Of a stretch of DNA of 64,000 nt, positions 61,201-64,000 are shown in pieces. Under the pieces are notes generated by a model. The model did no database searches, had not been told where the DNA came from, and saw nothing but the letters and a program-made list of their open reading frames with translations. Origin of the DNA: Membranipora membranacea (lineage: Eukaryota > Bryozoa > Gymnolaemata > Cheilostomatida > Membraniporidae). The position numbers were made by a program, and so were the translations under genes. Within the stretch, counting starts at the first letter, position 1. Every line of letters begins with the position of its first letter. The DNA lies in contig OU612068.1 of assembly GCA_914767715.1 (NCBI GenBank), positions 21,020,001 to 21,084,000 on the forward strand, given 5' to 3'.

Positions 61201-62626
61201 GAGTCACAATAACAAGCCGTCAGCTGAAGCCCGGCAAACTTATATCCTGTGAGAAACACGGAATAATGAGCAAGGCGCAATGTCATTAAACAATTTGCCA
61301 ATATTTATTTGTAGACTTTTTTTTCGGTCTGTATTGGTGTGGTATTGTGTCATCGGAGAGATACTTTCCAAATATTCCGAAAAAAATTAAAAGAAAATTA
61401 ATCACATTAATATAATATAATTAAATATGAGAGCAAACTTTAGATTTAAAAGAATGTGTAATCGGGATTGATCTAAAAGATATTTTGACAACAATTTGGT
61501 GACCATAAATAGACTTCAGAATCTATGTTAAATAAAAAAATGTTTTTGTTCCCAACTTCTTTGACACGCAGTAGCTTTTGTCCTTAAATGATGCATTATT
61601 AAAAATATATTTGGTGATCTCAGATCTTTTAATAGTTTGCTGCTGTCAATTATTAGCTGTTAATTTAACATTTACATACCTTTGAGAACGCAAAAGTTTA
61701 TACAGTTCTGAGCATTGTTGTGTTTTCCAAGAAATTTAACATTAGCGAAATCTCGATCTTCTTCAAGTTTCATATCTTCATAGCATCCAAGCTTGTTGTA
61801 TGACACTTGGTCCAATGCTGCAAAAAAAGGAGAAATTAGTCTACATAAGCAGCAGAAAATAGAACTCAGTCTATAATACTAAAGCCTCGAAATAATACTA
61901 AAACACTAACTGATTGGGTTACATTACAAAATTATTAAGTGTTGGCTCGGTCAAAGACCTTCTGAGCAAATTTTAAATCGTGACTCCATCACCGGGAATT
62001 TAAATCATGGAATGTACCGACTAATACATTCTGTATTTGTAAAACCAGATTAGCTATAAAATCATAACTGCAAGAAAAACTATAAACTTAGACAAAGAAA
62101 ATCAAAAATGATGATTATTTAAAATTATTTATCAAAATGGAGAAGTGAGATTTTGGTTAGAAGCAAAGATAGTCATGATTGAAGGCATAACTAATCTGAT
62201 TCTGATATAAAATGTTGATAATTACCATTTACAGTACTTCCCGTTAGAAGTGATAATATGAGTAGGAACTTCACCTGTAAACAAGAAAAAAAGACTTTTG
62301 TTGTGTAGAAGTGTTATGCTAAATCGCTGATGTTGATTGTCTTAAGAATTAATTCTTAACAGGATGGGATTATATATTATTATTATTATTACATTATATC
62401 ATATTTATATGCAGCATCAGATGAGTTCAGTTTAGTTCAAAGATCTGATATTATTTTTTTGTTTTATCTTTTTTAATACTTTATTAAATACTTAATTAAT
62501 ATGTTAGCTATATAAAAGCATAACAATGGCAAGTTAAAAACATCCTGTTATACTATAAAGAGCAGACTATCTATGATACAAAAGAAACAATATCATGTCC
62601 TGTCTTTCACCTACCTTTAACTCCAT
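24451..62626 (-). CDS. VWDE-like secreted WSC-vWD-EGF matrix protein
   Basis: Seventy-three coding exons join without a phase conflict to about 3,117 residues. The start at 62626 gives MELK, then a second exon that completes a signal peptide ([17 protein letters not shown]). A TATA-like box lies 69-76 bp upstream. Order: signal peptide (1-21), WSC (about 27-118), Calx-beta-like region (about 119-345), vWD (about 361-536), Cys-poor linker with a furin-like RMKRQ site (near 593), VWDE-like linker with an EGF (to 875), then about 54 EGF-like modules to the stop at 24451-24453. No membrane segment is visible, so it is probably a secreted matrix or cuticle protein. The vWD-linker-EGF order matches the VWDE family. 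The WSC domain and the length of the EGF array are unusual for it. I call the family with fair confidence but do not assign a symbol. Confidence 0.85.
25650..25868 (-). mobile_element. tRNA-derived SINE, copy 2
   Basis: The same element in minus orientation. B box GGTTCGAATCC, a CCACTGTAGTCCACCGACTACTGGGAATTG body, the GGTGTGCTCCGAC core and a TTTTTAACCGACAT end all align with copy 1. The A-box end is shortened or rearranged. It lies in the intron between the last two-but-one EGF exons (25607 and 25917). Confidence 0.8.
27857..27931. repeat. (GGAATT/GGAATG) tandem repeat
   Basis: Interspersed TGGAATGGAATT units. A related antiparallel GGAATCCGAAGTTG stretch lies just before it. Confidence 0.75.
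28306..28511. mobile_element. Foldback element with about 75-bp inverted arms
   Basis: The left arm (TTAGCCAACGTTTTAGCTCT onward, through a G-run and CCAATGCCAGG) is matched in reverse by the right arm ending CCAACACATTGGCTAA. The centre is about 50 bp. It lies between EGF exons 28090-28212 and 28992-29114. No clear target duplication was found. Confidence 0.65.
29486..29714. repeat. Minisatellite (CACTGATAGTGACACTGG type)
   Basis: About 230 bp of degenerate tandem units built on ACTGGCACTGATAGTGACACT, with local variants GTAGTCA. It lies in the intron between EGF exons 29295-29420 and 30345-30470. Confidence 0.85.
31200..31240. repeat. (AT)n microsatellite
   Basis: About 20 AT dinucleotides just upstream of the EGF exon 31011-31133. 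Other AT runs are near 25018, 25395, 27264 and 39602. Confidence 0.9.
32631..32760. mobile_element. Short TTAA-flanked MITE
   Basis: A 130-bp element flanked by TTAA on both sides (32627-32630 and 32761-32764), with inverted arms of about 55 bp and few mismatches (AGGCTACCCAAAGACCAAT at the left end). It lies in the intron between EGF exons 32217-32339 and 32797-32925. The termini resemble those of the MITE at 6312-6688 (AGG..ACC.AAG). Confidence 0.75.
33836..33900. repeat. Tandem ATTAATCGGCTGC repeat
   Basis: Four units of CAATTAATCGGCTG type just before the EGF exon at 33919-34044. Confidence 0.75.
34661..34739. repeat. Dispersed repeat, copy 1
   Basis: GGCTGATGGGTTTGGGTTGG, TTGTTGTGTGGAG, TAACTCCACATTGTTG and ACTGATTCCC match in order a stretch at 40680-40764. 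Both lie in EGF-gene introns in the same orientation. Confidence 0.55.
34927..34986. repeat. 8-bp tandem repeat (CTGATGCA)
   Basis: About seven units between EGF exons 34763-34888 and 35365-35487. Confidence 0.8.
36056..36184. repeat. (TATACA)n microsatellite
   Basis: Imperfect ATATACATAT units over 130 bp, about 90 bp from the donor of exon 36276-36518. Confidence 0.85.
40680..40764. repeat. Dispersed repeat, copy 2
   Basis: Second copy of the repeat at 34661-34739 (GGCTGATGGGTTTTGG, TTATTGTGTCGAG, TAACTCCAAATTGTTGGACTG). It ends 22 bp from the splice donor of the EGF exon 40787-40909. Confidence 0.55.
42703..42900. repeat. Dispersed element, copy B
   Basis: It opens with a tight hairpin, CTAGGGGAGGCAG at 42708-42720 and its exact complement at 42728-42740, and ends with TTGCCTCCCCC. 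The core CAGAATCAGCTC matches copy A at 4356-4560. The matching GGGGAGGCA termini suggest a MITE. Confidence 0.5.
46215..46383. repeat. 8-bp tandem repeat (CAAGTCAC / AAAGTCAC)
   Basis: More than 20 units. The CAAGTCAC half is degenerate and the AAAGTCAC half nearly perfect. It ends 11 bp before the EGF exon starting at 46394 and so abuts its splice donor. It makes a spurious plus-strand open frame rich in Ser-His-Lys. Confidence 0.85.
50899..50962. repeat. (ATCA)n microsatellite
   Basis: ATCA units with ATCG variants in an EGF-gene intron. Confidence 0.85.
51555..51620. repeat. 5-bp tandem repeat (AATGC/AATGT)
   Basis: About 13 units in the intron between exons 51381-51500 and 51942-52058. 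Confidence 0.85.
53457..53608. repeat. 7-bp tandem repeat (CATGTCA)
   Basis: Degenerate CATATGTCACAT units followed by a clean CATGTCA array. It lies in the intron just downstream of exon 53664-53860. Confidence 0.85.
54966..55064. repeat. Inverted repeat related to the foldback family
   Basis: AGCCAATATGTTGGC and TCTGATTGGCT on the left are met by AGAGCCAATC, AGCCAATTAGAGCCAACATG on the right in reverse order. The unit GCTCTGATTGGCT is shared with the elements at 14.8 and 28.3 kb. Confidence 0.55.
56470..58122 (-). other. von Willebrand factor type D domain exons
   Basis: Exons 58043-58122, 57677-57740, 57267-57378, 56929-57020 and 56470-56696 encode one vWD domain of about 175 residues. 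The opening [20 protein letters not shown] carries the typical DPHxxTFDG motif. The middle has [15 protein letters not shown]. The end has [16 protein letters not shown], matching the GLCGxxxGxxxDDF motif. This domain supports multimerisation or packing in matrix proteins. The DPH...FDG motif and the Cys pattern are intact. Confidence 0.88.
57455..57530. repeat. 10-12-bp tandem repeat (GGGATATTTTG)
   Basis: Five to six degenerate units in the intron between vWD exons 57267-57378 and 57677-57740. Confidence 0.7.
58311..60736 (-). other. Calx-beta-like extracellular region
   Basis: Exons 60619-60736, 60192-60312, 59739-59825, 59126-59286 and 58311-58503 encode a beta-rich region between the WSC and vWD domains. 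The last exon carries [18 protein letters not shown] followed by [12 protein letters not shown], a pattern of Calx-beta-like repeats (TFTPxNWxxPQTVxV). The earlier exons ([27 protein letters not shown]) match no domain I can name. Confidence 0.5.
61091..61817 (-). other. WSC domain exons
   Basis: Exons 61680-61817 and 61091-61246, both phase 1-1, encode one WSC domain. It opens with [10 protein letters not shown], carries NAQNCINFC, then [18 protein letters not shown], a Cys in EECDARCPG and the closing [13 protein letters not shown]. The order Cys-Cys-Cys-CxC-Cys-Cys-Cys with a CxGDPxxxCGG-like end is typical. WSC domains are thought to bind carbohydrate, which fits a matrix role. Confidence 0.88.
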
Positions 62627-62694
62627 GATTATGGAGAACTGACCTTCTCTAAGATGATCAATAACAGAATGACATCTCTCTCCAAAGCTGACGG

Positions 62695-62702
62695 TATTTA
62701 TA
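62695..62702 (-). promoter_or_regulatory. TATA box of the VWDE-like gene
   Basis: TATAAATA on the minus strand lies 69-76 bp upstream of the start codon at 62626, within GAGGTATAAATACCG. The usual spacing would place transcription start near 62665 and give a 5' UTR of about 40 nt. This supports the choice of first exon. Confidence 0.55.
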
Positions 62703-62749
62703 CCTCAGTGATTGACTCAACCACATCCGTATAGGTGATAAAGATATCA

Positions 62750-63165
62750 TGTACAGGTAAAAAATGGTTGTTCTCTTGAAACCTGAACAAGGATCTTAAA
62801 ACTCAAACCAACATTGCGGTAGACCTTGTGTGAGAAGTTTGGTTGGAAAATGAAAAAAATGCTGGTAGTTTTGGAACTAGCAACAGCCAGCATGACGCGC
62901 TGCCCATGGCTTCTAATACAGCTTGCCAAAGATTTTTCTTATTAAAATTAATAAAAAATATCGGGGTAAGAACCATCAAAAGCACTTGAAGGTGAAGCTG
63001 ATGTCATGATTCACTTGAGAAGTACCCTTGCTGCTGCTTGATTCACCAAACTGAATCATTGAACTAAAAATAACATGTTTACCATTTGTGGTCAGGCGTT
63101 GAAGATGTACCAGATGGGTATACAAGTTATAAAACTACCATACAAAAGTGGAAAAAGTTTTTGCT
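62750..63165. other. Upstream of the VWDE-like gene, nothing recognised
   Basis: Between the TATA box at 62695 and the LINE tail at 63166 I see no coding or repeat signature. It is probably the proximal promoter. Confidence 0.4.
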
Positions 63166-63780
63166 ATAATAATAATAATAATAATAATAATAAAGTTTAT
63201 TTATGAAACGCTTAATAGAATTGTTTAAAAACAATGATTTCTAAGCGTTGTACATTTGATAAAAGGTTAAAATATAAACATATACTATAAAATAAGCCTG
63301 CTGGTCAAATAAATAAAATTGATTAAAATTTTGTTATCATAAACATAATTAATGAGATGAGAAAAAAAAATGATGAAAGATGAGATAATTAAGACAATTA
63401 AAACCTACAAGTGGCAATTGCCCAGCACCTAAAAATCAACTATAAAACCTAAATATATTGGGTATATGCGTCCCGGAAAAGATACGTTTTTACCTGTGAT
63501 TTAAATGAGGAGGTGGAAGAGAGATCGCGAAGGTAAGATGGTAGGGAGTTCCATACAGCTGGTAAAGTGGAATTAACGGATCGACCACCCACTGTTTTAG
63601 CCTACATTTAAAATTGCTCACAAGAGTGTTGGCTAAGTTGAAACAAGTGGTTCGGGCATGCTTAGAAGTTGTGAAAGATTGAGAAATGTAGGAAGGGATG
63701 AGATGGGGATGATGGACGGTTTTATGAGCCATGATTGATAACTTGAATTTTGATTGGGACCTGATGAGTAGCCAGTGCCA
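63166..63780 (-). mobile_element. 3' end of a non-LTR retrotransposon (LINE)
   Basis: On the minus strand the C-terminal reverse-transcriptase region reads HWLLIRSQSKFKL (near 63778) and PSYISQS, then in another frame AVWNSLPSYLRDLSSTSSFK and VKTYLFRDAYTQYI, ending in a stop at 63449-63451. A 3' UTR of about 250 bp runs to a (TTA)n tail at 63166-63193. HWLP...KFKL and WNSLP..LR....FK..LKTYLF are hallmarks of CR1/jockey-like LINEs. A frameshift near 63600 and the missing 5' part mark it as dead. Confidence 0.8.
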
Positions 63781-63928
63781 TCCCTGTCAAGTAGCTGTGA
63801 TTAAAAATAGGGAGTTAAGGCGTCGTGACACTTCCAGACACAGACACTGGCCGAGGCACGAAGTGCCGAGACAAACACCTGGGGGGTTTGGGGGGGGGGC
63901 GGTGCAAGCCCCCCGACGGGATTTGGGG

Positions 63929-63980
63929 CTCAAATTGCTCATATGCTTCGGCGGTGGGGGCAGCATATGAGCAATTTGAG
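63929..63980. repeat. Hairpin with 18-bp perfect arms
   Basis: CTCAAATTGCTCATATGC at 63929-63946 and its complement at 63963-63980 flank a 16-bp G-rich loop. The GGGG just outside continues the pairing after a 2-bp bulge. A GC-rich CCCCCCGACGGG stretch upstream recalls the dispersed G-rich repeats. Confidence 0.6.
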
Positions 63981-64000
63981 CACCCCAGATTTTTGTTCTA

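Overview
The window is animal nuclear DNA: AT-rich, with introns of about 150-900 bp, GT-AG splice sites and abundant small transposons. Three large multi-exon genes lie head-to-tail, all on the minus strand. No bacterial-style operon, rRNA, CRISPR array or plus-strand gene with a recognisable product was found. The gene families (TRPV channel, plexin-type IPT domains, sushi, WSC, vWD and calcium-binding EGF modules) point to a metazoan, probably a marine invertebrate; a sponge or another early-branching animal is possible, but the sequence does not settle it. I built the gene models by hand from splice consensus, reading phase and domain continuity. All three join in frame from start to stop.

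Layout from left to right. (1) About 0.4-7.0 kb: a secreted or membrane-anchored protein with a signal peptide, an NHL-like beta-propeller, one sushi (CCP) domain and a plexin-like run of IPT/TIG domains. Its C-terminus is uncertain because it lies at the window edge. (2) 9.5-19.9 kb: a TRPV-type cation channel of about 815 residues in 15 exons, with N-terminal ankyrin repeats, six membrane segments, a pore loop and a TRP-box-like helix. (3) 24.4-62.6 kb: a secreted matrix protein of about 3,117 residues in 73 coding exons. It runs signal peptide, WSC domain, Calx-beta-like region, vWD domain, VWDE-like linker, then about 54 EGF-like modules, nearly all encoded one per symmetric phase 1-1 exon. 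It most resembles the VWDE family (von Willebrand factor D and EGF domain protein), with a WSC domain added and a greatly enlarged EGF array.

Intergenic and intronic DNA is rich in mobile-element remnants: a 110-bp perfect palindrome with an 8-bp target duplication; two TTAA-flanked MITEs; two copies of a tRNA-derived SINE; the 3' end of a non-LTR retrotransposon with a (TTA)n tail; several foldback elements; a dispersed G-rich repeat; and many micro- and minisatellites.

Together the genes suggest cell-surface, matrix and sensory biology, but nothing in the sequence shows that they are functionally linked. The most novel points are the NHL-sushi-IPT architecture, which is laid out like a plexin or Met ectodomain but with a different propeller, and the WSC-vWD-EGF giant.
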